NCBI RefSeq assembly: GCF_020831405.1
Contig: NZ_JAJHPU010000036.1
Span: 49,125 to 113,124, forward strand
Length of the DNA: 64,000 nucleotides
Reading direction: 5' to 3'
DNA from: Pseudomonas oryzagri
Lineage (GTDB): Bacteria > Pseudomonadota > Gammaproteobacteria > Pseudomonadales > Pseudomonadaceae
This document shows positions 22,098-37,026 of this stretch, piece after piece. A model generated the notes under the pieces. That model was not told where the DNA came from. It did not search any database and saw nothing but the letters and a program-made list of their open reading frames with translations. Position numbers and translations under genes: made by a program. Position 1 is the first letter of the stretch. Every line of letters starts with the position of its first letter.

Positions 22098-23135
22098 TTA
22101 TTCGCTGGGCAGATTGAGGCGTACGCCGGCGATCTGCAGGGTCAGCTGGGCCAGGCCGCTCCACGCATCGCCGCTCGCCTGGCCCTTGATCTGCTCGTCG
22201 ATGCGCTGGGCGGCGACCAGCAGCTGGTTCCAGCGGCTCGCCGGGTGTCGCTGCACGGCGCGCCCGACCAGGGCCTGGCGTTTGCCGAAGATCGGCGGCT
22301 TGGCGTGGGCGATCAGCCGCTCCAGCGGCAGGCCCTGGCTGTGCTGCTGGGCCAGGGTGGCGAGCAGACGCAGCTCGCGGGCCAGGCCCCAGAGCACCAC
22401 CGGCGCCTCGACACCCTCGCCGCGCAGGCCCTCGAGCATGCGCAGGGCGTGCGCCGCTTCGCCGGCCAAAGCGGCGTCGAGCAGGCCGAACAGGTCGAAG
22501 CGCGCGCTGTCGGCGACGCTGGCCTGCACGGTGGCGGCGTCGAGCTGGTTGCCCTCGACCAGCAGCTTGAGCTTCTCGATCTCCTGCACGGCGGCCAGCA
22601 GGTTGCCCTCGACACGCGCGACCAGCAGGTCGATGGCTTCCGCGCTGGCGGCCAGCCCGGCCTGCGCCAAGCGTTGGCGAATCCATTGCGGCAGCTGGGC
22701 GGCATCCACCGGCCAGATCGCCACGAACTGGCTGTGCTCGCCGTCGATCAGCGCCTTGGCCCACTTGCTCTTCTGCACCTTGCTGTCGAGGCGCGGCAGG
22801 CTGAGCAGCAGCACCGTGTCCTCGGCGGGGCGGGCCAGATACTCGAGCAGCACGGCGACGCCTTCGTCGCTCGGTTTGCCCGAGGACAGGCGCAGCTCCA
22901 GCAGGCGCTTCTCGGCGAACAGCGACAGGCTGGCGCCGGCCTCGCGCAGCAGATTCCAGTCGAAGCCGGCGTCGGCATGGAACACCTGGCGCTCGCCGAA
23001 GTCCCGGGCGCGACAGGCGGCGCGGATAGCGTCGCAGGCTTCCTGGCAGAGCAGCGGCTCGTCGCCGCTGACCACGTAGACGGGGGCGAGCGGACCCTGC
23101 AGGTGCTTGGCCAGTTGTGCGGGGGTGAGTTTCAT
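22098..23135 (-). CDS. holA: DNA polymerase III subunit delta
   Basis: 345 aa clamp-loader subunit that opens the beta sliding clamp. The N-terminal domain begins MKLTPAQLAKHL and PVYVVSGDEPLLCQEA; the AAA+-like fold lacks a functional P-loop, as expected for delta. The conserved lid/third-domain stretches EGNLLAAVQEIEKLKLL and RFDLFGLLDAAL are present. It follows lptE after 37 bp on the same strand; the lptE-holA pairing downstream of leuS is standard in gammaproteobacteria. Confidence 0.94.
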   Translation of the reverse strand: MKLTPAQLAKHLQGPLAPVYVVSGDEPLLCQEACDAIRAACRARDFGERQVFHADAGFDWNLLREAGASLSLFAEKRLLELRLSSGKPSDEGVAVLLEYLARPAEDTVLLLSLPRLDSKVQKSKWAKALIDGEHSQFVAIWPVDAAQLPQWIRQRLAQAGLAASAEAIDLLVARVEGNLLAAVQEIEKLKLLVEGNQLDAATVQASVADSARFDLFGLLDAALAGEAAHALRMLEGLRGEGVEAPVVLWGLARELRLLATLAQQHSQGLPLERLIAHAKPPIFGKRQALVGRAVQRHPASRWNQLLVAAQRIDEQIKGQASGDAWSGLAQLTLQIAGVRLNLPSE

Positions 23136-23172
23136 CGGCAGGGAAAAACGGGGCCCGCAGGCCCCGTGTCGA

Positions 23173-23757
23173 TCAGTTCGCCGGCGCCGCCGGGGCGGCC
23201 TGGCGAGCGGCGGCGGCCGCCTTGGCCACCGCCTCGGCCTTGGCCTGGGCGGTTTCCTGCAGTTCGGCCAGTTGCTCCGGGGTCAGCTCCTGCAGGCGCA
23301 GGATCAGTTGCTGCACCAGCTCCTGGCGAATCTCGCTGCGCACGCGCTGGGCTTCCTGATCGGTGCCGGTCAGGTTGTTGGAGTCGTGCACGTAGACCTT
23401 CTGGCTCTGCACTTCGTCGCGCAGCAGCGACAGCTGGTTGCCACGGATCTCGTAGGCGAGGGTGGCGCTCAGTTCGAACTCGGCGCTGCGCGCCGAGCTG
23501 GTGTAGCTGGCGGTGCGCTGCTTCTGGCCCTCGCTTACCAGCACCAGCTGGTAGGGCGCGCCGCCGTGCACGCGCACGCCGCTGTTCTCCAGGGCGCGGC
23601 GCACGTCCTTGACGGTGTCGCCGTAGGCGTTGCGGGCCTTGAGGTCCAGTTCGCGCAGGGCGAAAGCGTCGCTGCCGGTGCCGCGCAGCTGGAAGCCGCA
23701 GGCGCTGAGCAGGGTGGCCATCATCACCAGCAGCAGGCCGGTCAGGCTAGGTTTCAT
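23173..23757 (-). CDS. lptE: LPS-assembly lipoprotein LptE
   Basis: 194 aa. Lipoprotein signal [13 protein letters not shown] with lipidated Cys20, followed by GFQLRGTG, the typical LptE opening. LptE plugs the LptD barrel and helps place lipopolysaccharide in the outer leaflet. The C-terminal tail from about 165 is Ala/Gln-rich ([20 protein letters not shown]) and probably disordered. ATG 23757 gives the signal peptide directly. Lies 58 bp after leuS. Confidence 0.92.
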   Translation of the reverse strand: MKPSLTGLLLVMMATLLSACGFQLRGTGSDAFALRELDLKARNAYGDTVKDVRRALENSGVRVHGGAPYQLVLVSEGQKQRTASYTSSARSAEFELSATLAYEIRGNQLSLLRDEVQSQKVYVHDSNNLTGTDQEAQRVRSEIRQELVQQLILRLQELTPEQLAELQETAQAKAEAVAKAAAAARQAAPAAPAN

Positions 23758-23815
23758 CGGTCTTCCCTCGTGTGCAGCCGCCCGCACGGGGCGGGCGGCA
23801 GGTTGGATGCTGGCG

Positions 23816-26952
<3,137 letters not shown>

Positions 26953-27714
26953 GTGCCGCTGCGTTATCTGCTCAAGCAATTGCTGTTGCCGCCGGGTGGC
27001 CTGCTGCTGCTCCTGCTGCTGGCCTGGTGGTTGCGAGTACGCCGGCCGGGCCTGGCGCTGGTCTGCGCGTCGCTGGGGCTGGGCGGCCTGTGGCTGATGA
27101 GCCTGCCGGTGGTGGTCGAGTTGGGCGCGCGGCTGCTCGAGCGCGAGCCGGCCTTGGCGCCGGCCGCCTGGTCGGGCCTGGCGCAGCGCGCCGGCGCCAT
27201 CGTGGTGCTCGGCGGCGGCCGCGCGCGGGGCGATTCGGCCTGGGGCAGCGACCAACCGAGCCTGCTGGCCATGGAACGCGCCCGTCTCGCCGCCCGCCTG
27301 CAGCGCGCCAGCGGCCTGCCGATCCTGGTCAGCGGTGGCCTGCACTTCGGCACCCCGCCCAGCGAGGCCGAACTGCTCGCCGCCGTGCTGAGCGAGGATT
27401 TCAACGTCACCGTGCGCTGGCTGGAAGGGCGCAGTCGGACCACCTGGGAGAACGCCGTGCTGAGTGCGCCGCGGCTGCGCGATGCCGGGGTCGGGCGCAT
27501 CGTGCTGGTCACCCAGGCCTGGCACATGCCGCGGGCGCGCTGGTGCTTCGAGCGCCAGGGCTTCGAGGTGATCCCGGCGCCGCTGGGCTTTCTCGGCGTA
27601 CCCAACGGTCGGCCGTTCGGCGGCTGGCTTCCGGAATCGCTGGCGATCTGGCACAGCAGCCTGCTGCTCAACGAGGCGGTGGGGCTGCTGCTCTATCCGC
27701 TGCTCTATCGCTGA
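26953..27714 (+). CDS. YdcF-family (DUF218) membrane protein
   Basis: 253 aa. Two N-terminal membrane segments (LLLLLLLAWWL; LALVCASLGLGGLWL) are followed by a DUF218 Rossmann-like domain with AGAIVVLGGGRARGD, GLPILVSGG, the acidic ExxxM/ExxS-type stretch RTTWENAVLS and VTQAWHMPRA. Relatives such as ElyC/SanA affect envelope biogenesis, but a defined reaction is not established. GTG 26953 is chosen because AGGAG lies seven bases upstream and it directly precedes the first membrane helix. Its stop is 6 bp from the convergent queG stop. Confidence 0.82.
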   Translation: MPLRYLLKQLLLPPGGLLLLLLLAWWLRVRRPGLALVCASLGLGGLWLMSLPVVVELGARLLEREPALAPAAWSGLAQRAGAIVVLGGGRARGDSAWGSDQPSLLAMERARLAARLQRASGLPILVSGGLHFGTPPSEAELLAAVLSEDFNVTVRWLEGRSRTTWENAVLSAPRLRDAGVGRIVLVTQAWHMPRARWCFERQGFEVIPAPLGFLGVPNGRPFGGWLPESLAIWHSSLLLNEAVGLLLYPLLYR

Positions 27715-27720
27715 ACCGGC

Positions 27721-28785
27721 TCAGGCCGCGCCGTGGCGCGCCAGCGCCCAGGCCACGTGTTCGCGTACCAGCTCCGAGGGGTGATCGCGGCGCAGACGCA
27801 GCGCCTCGAGCACCGGGATGCTGCTCGGCGCGTTGCCCAGGCCGACCGCCAGGTTGCGCAGGAAGCGCTCGTAGCCGGCGCGGCGCAGCGGCGAGCCCTC
27901 GGTGCGGGCGAGGAACTCCTCCTCGCTCCAGCGCAGCAGGCTGGCCAGCTCGGCGTTGTCCAGGCCATGGCGCGGCCGGAAGTCGCCCTCGCCGCTGGGG
28001 CGGGCGAAACGGTTCCACGGGCAGACCAGTTGGCAGTCGTCGCAACCGAAAACGCGGTTGCCGATCAGCGGGCGCAGCTCCACGGGGATGCTGCCCTTGA
28101 GTTCGATGGTCAGATAGGAAATGCAGCGCCGCGCATCCAGCAGCTGCGGGCCGACGAAGGCGGCGGTCGGGCAGATGTCCAGGCATGCCTGGCAGCGTCC
28201 GCAGTGCTCGCGCTCGTGCGGCGGATCGACCGGCAGCGGCAAGTCGACGAACAGCTCGCCGAGGAAGAACCAACTGCCGGCCTGGCGGTTGAGCAGCAGG
28301 GTATTCTTGCCGATCCAGCCGAGCCCGGCCTGCTGGGCCAGGGCCTTCTCCAGCACCGGCGCGCTGTCGACGAAGGCGCGGTAGCCGAATGGCCCGATGG
28401 CCGCCTGAATGCGCTCGGCCAGCTGCTGCAGGCGCTTGCGCACCAGCTTGTGGTAGTCGCGGCCGAGGGCGTAGCGCGACACGTAGGCTTTCTCCGGCTG
28501 GGCCAGCGTCTCGGCCATGCGGGTGTCGCCGGGCAGGTAGTCCATGCGCAGGGAAACCACCCGCAGAGTGCCGGGCACCAGCTCATCCGGGCGCGAGCGC
28601 TTGTGGCCGTGGGCGGCCATGTAGTCCATCTCGCCCTGGTAGCCGGCGGCCAGCCAGCGCTCGAGGTGCGCCTCATGCTCGCCCAGCTCGACGCCGGCGA
28701 TGCCGACCTGCTGGAAGCCCAGCTCGCGGCCCCAGGTCTTGATCGCCTGGGCGAGGGCGGCGGGATCGGGAGCGCTGGTCGACAT
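27721..28785 (-). CDS. queG: Epoxyqueuosine reductase
   Basis: 354 aa cobalamin-dependent iron-sulfur enzyme performing the last step of queuosine synthesis on tRNA (EC 1.17.99.6). The N-terminal DUF1730 domain has YHKLVRKRLQQL and VLEKALAQQAGLGWIGKNT. Two [4Fe-4S] ligand sets are CGRCQACLDICP and CDDCQLVCPWN, and a short C-terminal HEAT-like part contains YERFLRNLAVGLGN. ATG 28785 fits the family; the frame continues upstream across the divergent promoter region. Divergent from nnr, as in many gammaproteobacteria. Confidence 0.95.
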   Translation of the reverse strand: MSTSAPDPAALAQAIKTWGRELGFQQVGIAGVELGEHEAHLERWLAAGYQGEMDYMAAHGHKRSRPDELVPGTLRVVSLRMDYLPGDTRMAETLAQPEKAYVSRYALGRDYHKLVRKRLQQLAERIQAAIGPFGYRAFVDSAPVLEKALAQQAGLGWIGKNTLLLNRQAGSWFFLGELFVDLPLPVDPPHEREHCGRCQACLDICPTAAFVGPQLLDARRCISYLTIELKGSIPVELRPLIGNRVFGCDDCQLVCPWNRFARPSGEGDFRPRHGLDNAELASLLRWSEEEFLARTEGSPLRRAGYERFLRNLAVGLGNAPSSIPVLEALRLRRDHPSELVREHVAWALARHGAA

Positions 28786-28847
28786 GGCTGGCGGAAGTCC
28801 GGGGCAGGGAAGATATAATTGTGCCAGAGCCTCGAGTCGAATGGTCC

Positions 28848-30350
28848 ATGCCGCCACCTGCCCCCGTCTTGCCCCTTGCCCTCTACCGTGCCGCCCAGGT
28901 CCGCGACCTGGACGCGCGGCTGATCGCCGCCGGTACGCCCGGCAGCGAGTTGATGCAGCGCGCCGCCCATGCCATTTGGCGCGCCTTGCGCCGGCGCTGG
29001 CCGCAGGCCGGCGAGGTCACGGTGCTGGCCGGCAGCGGCAACAACGCCGGCGACGGCTATCTGGTCGCCGCCCTGGCGCGGCGCGCCGGCTGGCAGGCGC
29101 GGGTACTGGCGGTGGCCGACCCCGCCCGGCTCGCCGGCGATGCCGCCGCGGCGCACGCGGCGGCACTGGCGGCCGGCGTACGCATCGAGCCGTGGCGCGA
29201 ATGTGCGCCGCTCGCCGGCGTGCTAGTCGACGCCCTGCTCGGTACCGGCTTGTCCGGCGCAGTGCGCGAGCCCTATGCCCAGGCGATCCGCCTGGCCAAC
29301 GCCAGCGGTCTGCCGGTGCTGGCGGTGGACCTGCCCTCTGGCCTGTGCGGCGACACCGGCCGGGTGCTCGGCGAGGCGATCCAGGCCGAGCTGACCGTCA
29401 CCCTGCTGGCCCTCAAGCTGGGCCTGTTCTGCCTGGACGGGCCGGATCGCTGCGGCGAGCTGGCCTTCGACGATCTGCACGCCGATCCGGCGCTGGTCGC
29501 CGAAATGGTTCCGGCCGCGCTGCGCCTCACCGCCGCCAGCGTGCCGCGCCTGCCGCCGCGGCCGCGCAATACCCACAAGGGCCGGTTCGGCCACGTCCTG
29601 GTGATCGGCGGCGACCTCGGCTATGGCGGCGCGGCGCTGCTCGCCGCGGAGAGTTGCCTGCGCAGCGGCGCCGGATTGGTCAGCCTGGCCACCCGTGCCG
29701 AGCACGTGCCGGCCATGCTGGCGCGCCGCCCGGAGGTGATGACGCGCGCCGTGCAGTCGTCCTTCGAGTTGCACGGCATGCTGCCGCAGGTCGACGTACT
29801 AGTACTTGGCCCGGGCAGCGGCCAGGGGCCCTGGGCGCGTAACCTGCTGGCCGGCCTGGGCGCGCTGGAGCGATCGCAGGTATGGGACGCCGATGCCCTT
29901 AACCTACTGGCCAGCGGCGTTTTGAGCGCGCCGGCCGGCAACTGGCTGATCACCCCGCACCCCGGCGAGGCGGCGCGCCTGCTTGGCTGCGACAGTGCCG
30001 CGGTGCAGGCCGACCGACCGGCGGCGGCGCTGGCCCTGGCGCGCCAGCTCAACGCAGTGGTGCTGCTCAAGGGCCTCGGCAGCCTGGTGGCCACGCCCAC
30101 TGGGGAGCTGTATCTGTGCGACCGTGGGCATCCGGCCATGGCCGGTGCCGGCCTGGGCGACGTGCTCGCCGGCCTGCTCGGTGCGCTGCTGGCGCAGGGG
30201 CTGGATGTGACCGCGGCAGCGCGTCTGGGCGTCTGGCTGCATGCCTGCGCCGGCGAGCGCCTGGGGCGCGCCGGTCGCGGTGTGGCCGCCGCCGATCTGA
30301 TCGAGGTAATCCGTGAATTGCTGGAGGAGCACAGTCCGTGCCTGAAGTGA
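28848..30350 (+). CDS. nnr: Bifunctional NAD(P)H-hydrate epimerase / dehydratase
   Basis: 500 aa fusion repairing hydrated NAD(P)H. The N-terminal NnrE (YjeF-N) epimerase domain (about 1-215) has the [13 protein letters not shown] motif; the C-terminal NnrD ribokinase-like dehydratase (about 225-500) has [25 protein letters not shown] and [10 protein letters not shown]. First gene of the conserved nnr-tsaE-amiB-mutL-miaA-hfq run. A TATAAT hexamer (28814-28819) lies 28 bp before the chosen ATG 28848, but no good -35 accompanies it. A GTG further upstream in frame is less likely. Confidence 0.94.
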   Translation: MPPPAPVLPLALYRAAQVRDLDARLIAAGTPGSELMQRAAHAIWRALRRRWPQAGEVTVLAGSGNNAGDGYLVAALARRAGWQARVLAVADPARLAGDAAAAHAAALAAGVRIEPWRECAPLAGVLVDALLGTGLSGAVREPYAQAIRLANASGLPVLAVDLPSGLCGDTGRVLGEAIQAELTVTLLALKLGLFCLDGPDRCGELAFDDLHADPALVAEMVPAALRLTAASVPRLPPRPRNTHKGRFGHVLVIGGDLGYGGAALLAAESCLRSGAGLVSLATRAEHVPAMLARRPEVMTRAVQSSFELHGMLPQVDVLVLGPGSGQGPWARNLLAGLGALERSQVWDADALNLLASGVLSAPAGNWLITPHPGEAARLLGCDSAAVQADRPAAALALARQLNAVVLLKGLGSLVATPTGELYLCDRGHPAMAGAGLGDVLAGLLGALLAQGLDVTAAARLGVWLHACAGERLGRAGRGVAAADLIEVIRELLEEHSPCLK

Positions 30351-30805
30351 CCCTGTACGCCGCCGACGAAGCGGCCATGCTTGCCCTGGGGGCGCGCCTG
30401 GCCGAGGCGAGCGAAGGCCGCGGCGTGATCTGCCTGCACGGCGACCTGGGCATGGGCAAGACCACCCTGTCGCGCGGTATCCTGCGCGGCCTGGGGCACG
30501 CCGGGGCGGTGAAGAGTCCGACCTTCACCCTGGTCGAACCCTACGAACTGGGCGAGCGGCGGGTCTATCACTTCGACCTCTACCGCCTGGCCGATCCCGA
30601 GGAGCTGGAATTTTTCGGCATCCGCGACTATTTCGAAGGTGACGCGCTGTGTCTGATCGAATGGCCCGAGCGCGGCGCCGGTATCTTGCCGAAGGCTGAC
30701 CTGGACATCGTCATCGCCGTGCAGGAAGCGGGGCGTGCCCTGCGCCTGACCCCGCGGAGCGCGCGGGGCGAGACCTGGTGTGCCGCTTTGACTGTGGGAG
30801 TCTGA
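30338..30805 (+). CDS. tsaE: tRNA threonylcarbamoyladenosine biosynthesis ATPase TsaE
   Basis: 155 aa P-loop protein required with TsaB/TsaD for the t6A37 modification of ANN-decoding tRNAs. Walker A is [14 protein letters not shown], followed by the family motifs [11 protein letters not shown] and [17 protein letters not shown], and LIEWPERG. It starts at GTG 30338, inside the 3' end of nnr (13-bp overlap), with GGAGGAG upstream. The next gene begins 3 bp after its stop. Confidence 0.95.
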   Translation: MPEVTLYAADEAAMLALGARLAEASEGRGVICLHGDLGMGKTTLSRGILRGLGHAGAVKSPTFTLVEPYELGERRVYHFDLYRLADPEELEFFGIRDYFEGDALCLIEWPERGAGILPKADLDIVIAVQEAGRALRLTPRSARGETWCAALTVGV

Positions 30806-30808
30806 ACA

Positions 30809-32340
30809 ATGGAATGGGGGATCCGCCCGCGTGGCCTGCTGGCCGCGCTGGGGGCGATGCTGGCGATGCTGGCGAGCGATTGGGTGCTGGCGGCCAGCGA
30901 GATTCGCGGCGTGCGCCTGTGGCGTGCGCCGGACAATACCCGACTGGTGTTCGACCTGACCGCGCCGGTGCAGCACAGCGTGTTCACCCTGAGCGCGCCG
31001 GACCGCATCGTCATCGATGTCGAGGGCGCCCAGCTGAAGAGCCGCCTCGAACAGCTGGCCATCGCCGGCACGCCGATCACCGGCCTGCGCGCCGCCGAGC
31101 AGTCGCCGGGCAAGCTGCGCATCGTGCTGGACATGGCGGCTGCGGTGTCGCCGAAGAGCTTCAGCCTGGCGCCCAACCAGCAATATGGCCACCGCCTGGT
31201 GGTCGATCTCTTCGATCACGAGGAGGACGCTGCTCCGGCCGCTCCAGCCAAGCCCGCCACCCAGCCCGACGGCAAGCCCGCGGCTGTGACGCCGGTCGCC
31301 GTGACCCAGGCGACCACCCCGGCCAATCCGCCAGCCAATCCAGCGCCCAGCCCGGCACCGGCCAACAATCCGCCACCGGCCAACGAATCCAAGGAGGTCG
31401 CGGCGGCGGTCCGCCAGCCGCTGCCCAGCGGCAAGCGCAACATCGTCATCGCCATCGACGCCGGCCACGGCGGCGAGGATCCGGGCGCCCTCGGCCCGCG
31501 CGGCCTGCACGAGAAGAACGTGGTGCTGGCCATCGCCCGCGAACTGCAGCGGCAGCTCAATGGCGAGCGTGGCTTCCGCGCCGAGCTGGTGCGCACCGGC
31601 GACTACTTCATCCCATTGCGCAAGCGCACCGAGATCGCCCGCAAGAAGAGCGCTGACCTGTTCGTTTCCATCCACGCCGACGCGGCGCCCAGCTCGAGCG
31701 CATTCGGCGCCTCGGTGTTCGCCCTCTCCGACCGGGGCGCCACCTCCGAGACCGCGCGCTGGCTGGCCGATACGGAGAACCGCTCCGACCTGGTCGGCGG
31801 CGTCGGCAGCGTCAGCCTCGACGACAAGGACCGCATGCTCGCCGGCGTACTGCTCGATCTGTCGATGACCGCCACGCTGTCCTCCAGCCTGGACGTCGGC
31901 CACAAGGTGCTGTCCAACATGGGTCGGATCACTCCGCTGCACAAGCGGCGGGTCGAGCAGGCCGGCTTCATGGTGCTGAAGTCACCGGACATCCCGTCGA
32001 TCCTGGTGGAGACCGGCTTCATCTCCAACCCCAACGAATCGCAGAAGCTGGCTACCAAGAGCCACCAGCAGGCGCTCGCCCACTCGATCCACAGCGGGAT
32101 CCGCCAGTTCTTCCACGAGAACCCGCCGCCGGGCACCTACATCGCCTGGCTGCGTGACCAGGGCAAGATCAAGGTCGGCGAGCGCCAGCATCGCGTGGCG
32201 CCCGGCGAGAGCCTGGCGCTGATCGCCCAGCGCTACCAGGTCAGCCAGGCGGCGCTGCGCAGCGCCAACCGCCTGGGCAACGACAGCCTCAAGGTCGGCC
32301 AGATGCTGATCGTCCCGGCGCCGACCCTGGCGGTACAGCC

Positions 32341-32344
<4 letters not shown>
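30809..32344 (+). CDS. amiB: N-acetylmuramoyl-L-alanine amidase AmiB (AMIN + amidase_3 + LysM)
   Basis: 511 aa periplasmic murein hydrolase that splits septal peptidoglycan during cell separation. Signal peptide (about 1-29), AMIN domain (about 30-130, septal targeting), a Pro/Ala-rich linker (about 140-200), the zinc amidase_3 domain with [25 protein letters not shown] and [13 protein letters not shown], and a C-terminal LysM ([16 protein letters not shown]) that binds glycan. The extra LysM is typical of Pseudomonas AmiB. The stop overlaps the mutL GTG. Confidence 0.95.
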
Positions 32345-34245
<1,901 letters not shown>

Positions 34246-34280
34246 GCGCCGCGCTTTCTCTTTCGATCACGAGTTCGCCG

Positions 34281-35252
34281 ATGTCCGTGCTGCCCCCCGC
34301 CATCTTCCTCATGGGTCCGACCGCCTCGGGCAAGACCGACCTGGCCATCGAACTGGCGCGGGTGCTGCCCTGCGAGATCATCAGCGTCGACTCGGCGCTG
34401 ATCTACCGCGGCATGGACATCGGCACCGCCAAGCCGTCGCCCGAGCTGCTCAAAGAGTTCCCGCACCGGCTGATCGACATCCGCGATCCGGCCGAGAGCT
34501 ATTCGGCCGCAGAGTTCCGCAGCGATGCGCTGGCCGCGATGGCCGAGATCACCGCGGCCGGGCGAGTTCCGTTGCTGGTGGGCGGCACCATGCTGTATTT
34601 CAAGGCGCTGCTCGAGGGGCTGGCCGACATGCCATCGGCCAACCCGGCGATCCGCGCCCAACTGGAGGCGCAGGTCGCCGCCGAGGGGCTCGCCGCCCTG
34701 CATGCCGAGCTGGCTCGGGTCGATCCGGAGTCGGCTGCGCGCATCCATCCCAACGATCCGCAGCGCCTGGTGCGCGCCCTGGAGGTCTACCGGGCGAGCG
34801 GCCTGTCGATGAGTGAGCACCGTCGCCTTCAGGTGTTGCAAAATCTGCACAGTGCCACGTCGCCGGGTCAGGCTTTGCCTTATACTGTCGCCCACCTGGC
34901 CATAGCTCCTGCTCGGCGCCAGGTGCTGCATGAGCGCATTGCCCGGCGTTTTCATCTCATGCTGGAACAAGGGCTGGTCGCCGAGGTCGAAGCGCTTCGT
35001 GCGCGCGGCGACCTGCACCCGGGGCTGCCTTCGATCCGCTCCGTGGGTTATCGGCAGGTATGGGAATATCTCGAAGGAAGTCTGACCCCGGAGGAGATGG
35101 CCGAGCGTGGCATTATTGCTACCCGCCAGTTGGCCAAGCGACAGTTCACCTGGCTGCGGAGCTGGTCGCAATTACACTGGCTCGACAGTCAGGATTGCGA
35201 CAATCTGCCGCGTACCTTGAAATATCTGCAAGCGATCGCCATTAAAGGCTGA
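34281..35252 (+). CDS. miaA: tRNA dimethylallyltransferase MiaA
   Basis: 323 aa enzyme adding the isopentenyl group to A37 of UNN-decoding tRNAs (EC 2.5.1.75). P-loop GPTASGKT (12-19), the prenyl-acceptor/catalytic region [42 protein letters not shown] and [13 protein letters not shown]. Follows mutL by 35 bp; hfq follows after about 110 bp. Confidence 0.96.
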   Translation: MSVLPPAIFLMGPTASGKTDLAIELARVLPCEIISVDSALIYRGMDIGTAKPSPELLKEFPHRLIDIRDPAESYSAAEFRSDALAAMAEITAAGRVPLLVGGTMLYFKALLEGLADMPSANPAIRAQLEAQVAAEGLAALHAELARVDPESAARIHPNDPQRLVRALEVYRASGLSMSEHRRLQVLQNLHSATSPGQALPYTVAHLAIAPARRQVLHERIARRFHLMLEQGLVAEVEALRARGDLHPGLPSIRSVGYRQVWEYLEGSLTPEEMAERGIIATRQLAKRQFTWLRSWSQLHWLDSQDCDNLPRTLKYLQAIAIKG

Positions 35253-35362
35253 GTTTTGGCCTGCATGCGGCTATCCTGTGAAACAAGGCGCAGGAACGAG
35301 CCACTTTTGGGTCGACTTCGACTTAATACCCATAATTATTAATCCCTGAAGGAGTGTGGAAA

Positions 35363-35611
35363 ATGTCAAAAGGGCATTCGCTACAAGACCCTTACCTGAA
35401 CACCCTGCGCAAAGAGCGCGTCCCGGTTTCCATCTACCTGGTCAACGGCATCAAGCTGCAGGGCCAGATCGAGTCGTTCGACCAGTTCGTGATTCTGTTG
35501 AAGAACACCGTCAGCCAGATGGTCTATAAGCACGCCATCTCCACCGTGGTTCCCAGCCGTCCGGTCCGTCTGCCCAGTGGCGAGGCGGGCGAGACGGGCA
35601 ACGCTGAATAA
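35363..35611 (+). CDS. hfq: RNA chaperone Hfq
   Basis: 82 aa, the exact length of Pseudomonas Hfq. Sm1 ([24 protein letters not shown]) and Sm2 ([13 protein letters not shown]) motifs form the hexameric RNA-binding ring pairing small RNAs with mRNAs; the short polar tail is typical of the genus. AGGAG at 35350 fixes ATG 35363. The leader from 35253 is AT-rich around 35325-35345 and probably contains a promoter separate from miaA, though no clean consensus pair is visible. Confidence 0.97.
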   Translation: MSKGHSLQDPYLNTLRKERVPVSIYLVNGIKLQGQIESFDQFVILLKNTVSQMVYKHAISTVVPSRPVRLPSGEAGETGNAE

Positions 35612-35626
35612 GCGGAGTCGCCAGCC

Positions 35627-36928
35627 TTGTTCTTTGAGCGCCATGAAGGTGGCGAGCGGGCCATTCTGGTCCATCTGGAAGGGCAGGCGCCCGAGGCGCG
35701 TGAAGATCCCGACGAGTTTCTCGAACTGGCCCGGTCGGCCGGTGCCGAGGTTGCTGGCTTCGTCAGCATTCCCCGGCACCAGCCGACCGCGCGCTTTCTG
35801 ATCGGCAGCGGCAAGGTCGACGAGATCCGCGAGCAGGTCAGGCGCGACGAGGCCGAACTGGTCATCTTCAACCACACCCTCACTCCCAGCCAGGAGCGCA
35901 ACCTCGAGCGCGAGTTCGAGTGCCGGGTGCTCGACCGTACCGGGCTGATTCTCGACATCTTCGCCCAGCGCGCGCGTACCCACGAAGGCAAGCTGCAGGT
36001 CGAACTGGCGCAGCTCGAGCATATGAGCACGCGTCTGGTGCGCGGCTGGACCCACCTCGAGCGGCAGAAGGGCGGTATCGGTCTGCGCGGCCCGGGCGAA
36101 ACCCAGCTGGAAACCGACCGCCGCCTGCTGCGCGTGCGCATCGGCCAGATCAAGCAGCGCCTGGAAAAGGTGCGCAGCCAGCGCGAGCTGGCGCGGCGCG
36201 GTCGCAAGCGCGCGGAAGTGCCGGTGGTGTCGCTGGTCGGCTATACCAACGCCGGCAAGTCGACCCTGTTCAACACGCTGACCTCGGCCGACGTCTACGC
36301 CGCCAACCAGTTGTTCGCCACCCTCGACCCGACCCTGCGTCGTCTCGAGTTCGAGGATGTTGGCGCGGTGATCCTCGCCGACACCGTAGGCTTCATCCGC
36401 CACCTGCCGCACAAGCTGGTGGAGGCGTTTCGTGCCACCCTGGAGGAGTCGAGCAACGCCGACCTGCTGCTGCACGTGATCGATGCCCACGAGCCCGATC
36501 GCGACCTGCAGATCGAGCAGGTGTACTCGGTGCTCAAGGAAATCGGCGCGGATAGTCTGCCGACCCTCGAGGTATACAACAAACTGGACCTGCTGCCCGA
36601 CGTGGCGCCGCAGATCCAGCGCGACGACAGCGGAAAGCCGGTGCGCGTCTGGCTGTCGGCGCGCGAAGGGCAGGGCCTGGATCTGTTGCGCCAGGCGATC
36701 GCCGAGCTGCTCTGCGAGGACCTGTTCGCCGCTACCCTGCGCCTGCCACAACGGCTGGGACGCCTGCGTGCGCAGTTCTTCGCCCTGGGCGCCGTACAGG
36801 AGGAGGGGCATGACGAGGAAGGGGCAGCGCTGCTCACGGTGCGTCTGCCGCGCGCGGAGCTCAATCGCCTGGTCAGCCGCGAGGGCTGGGTGCCGGACGA
36901 GTTCATCGCACAACACACTTTGCAATAA
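35627..36928 (+). CDS. hflX: Ribosome-splitting GTPase HflX
   Basis: 433 aa. N-terminal HflX domain (ARFLIGSGKVDEI; GLILDIFAQRARTHEGKLQVELAQL), coiled linker with GIGLRGPGETQLETDRR, then a G domain with G1 GYTNAGKST (about 204-212), G3 DTVGFIRHLP and G4 NKLDLL. HflX dissociates stalled 70S ribosomes under heat stress. It begins at TTG 35627 (FFERH follows), the start used by Pseudomonas homologues, 15 bp after hfq. Confidence 0.94.
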   Translation: MFFERHEGGERAILVHLEGQAPEAREDPDEFLELARSAGAEVAGFVSIPRHQPTARFLIGSGKVDEIREQVRRDEAELVIFNHTLTPSQERNLEREFECRVLDRTGLILDIFAQRARTHEGKLQVELAQLEHMSTRLVRGWTHLERQKGGIGLRGPGETQLETDRRLLRVRIGQIKQRLEKVRSQRELARRGRKRAEVPVVSLVGYTNAGKSTLFNTLTSADVYAANQLFATLDPTLRRLEFEDVGAVILADTVGFIRHLPHKLVEAFRATLEESSNADLLLHVIDAHEPDRDLQIEQVYSVLKEIGADSLPTLEVYNKLDLLPDVAPQIQRDDSGKPVRVWLSAREGQGLDLLRQAIAELLCEDLFAATLRLPQRLGRLRAQFFALGAVQEEGHDEEGAALLTVRLPRAELNRLVSREGWVPDEFIAQHTLQ

Positions 36929-37026
36929 AGCCTCGCCGGCCGGCTTTGCCGCTGCCGGGGGGCTTCGGTAGCATGGGCGGAAGTGCGCCATATGCGCGTT
37001 TGTGCGTTATCAGTGGGGAGAACGCT

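Noticed and set aside
28814..28819. TATAAT before nnr as a full sigma-70 promoter
   Set aside because: The -10 hexamer is perfect, but 16-18 bp upstream there is only GC-rich sequence with no -35 resemblance; not listed as a promoter feature.
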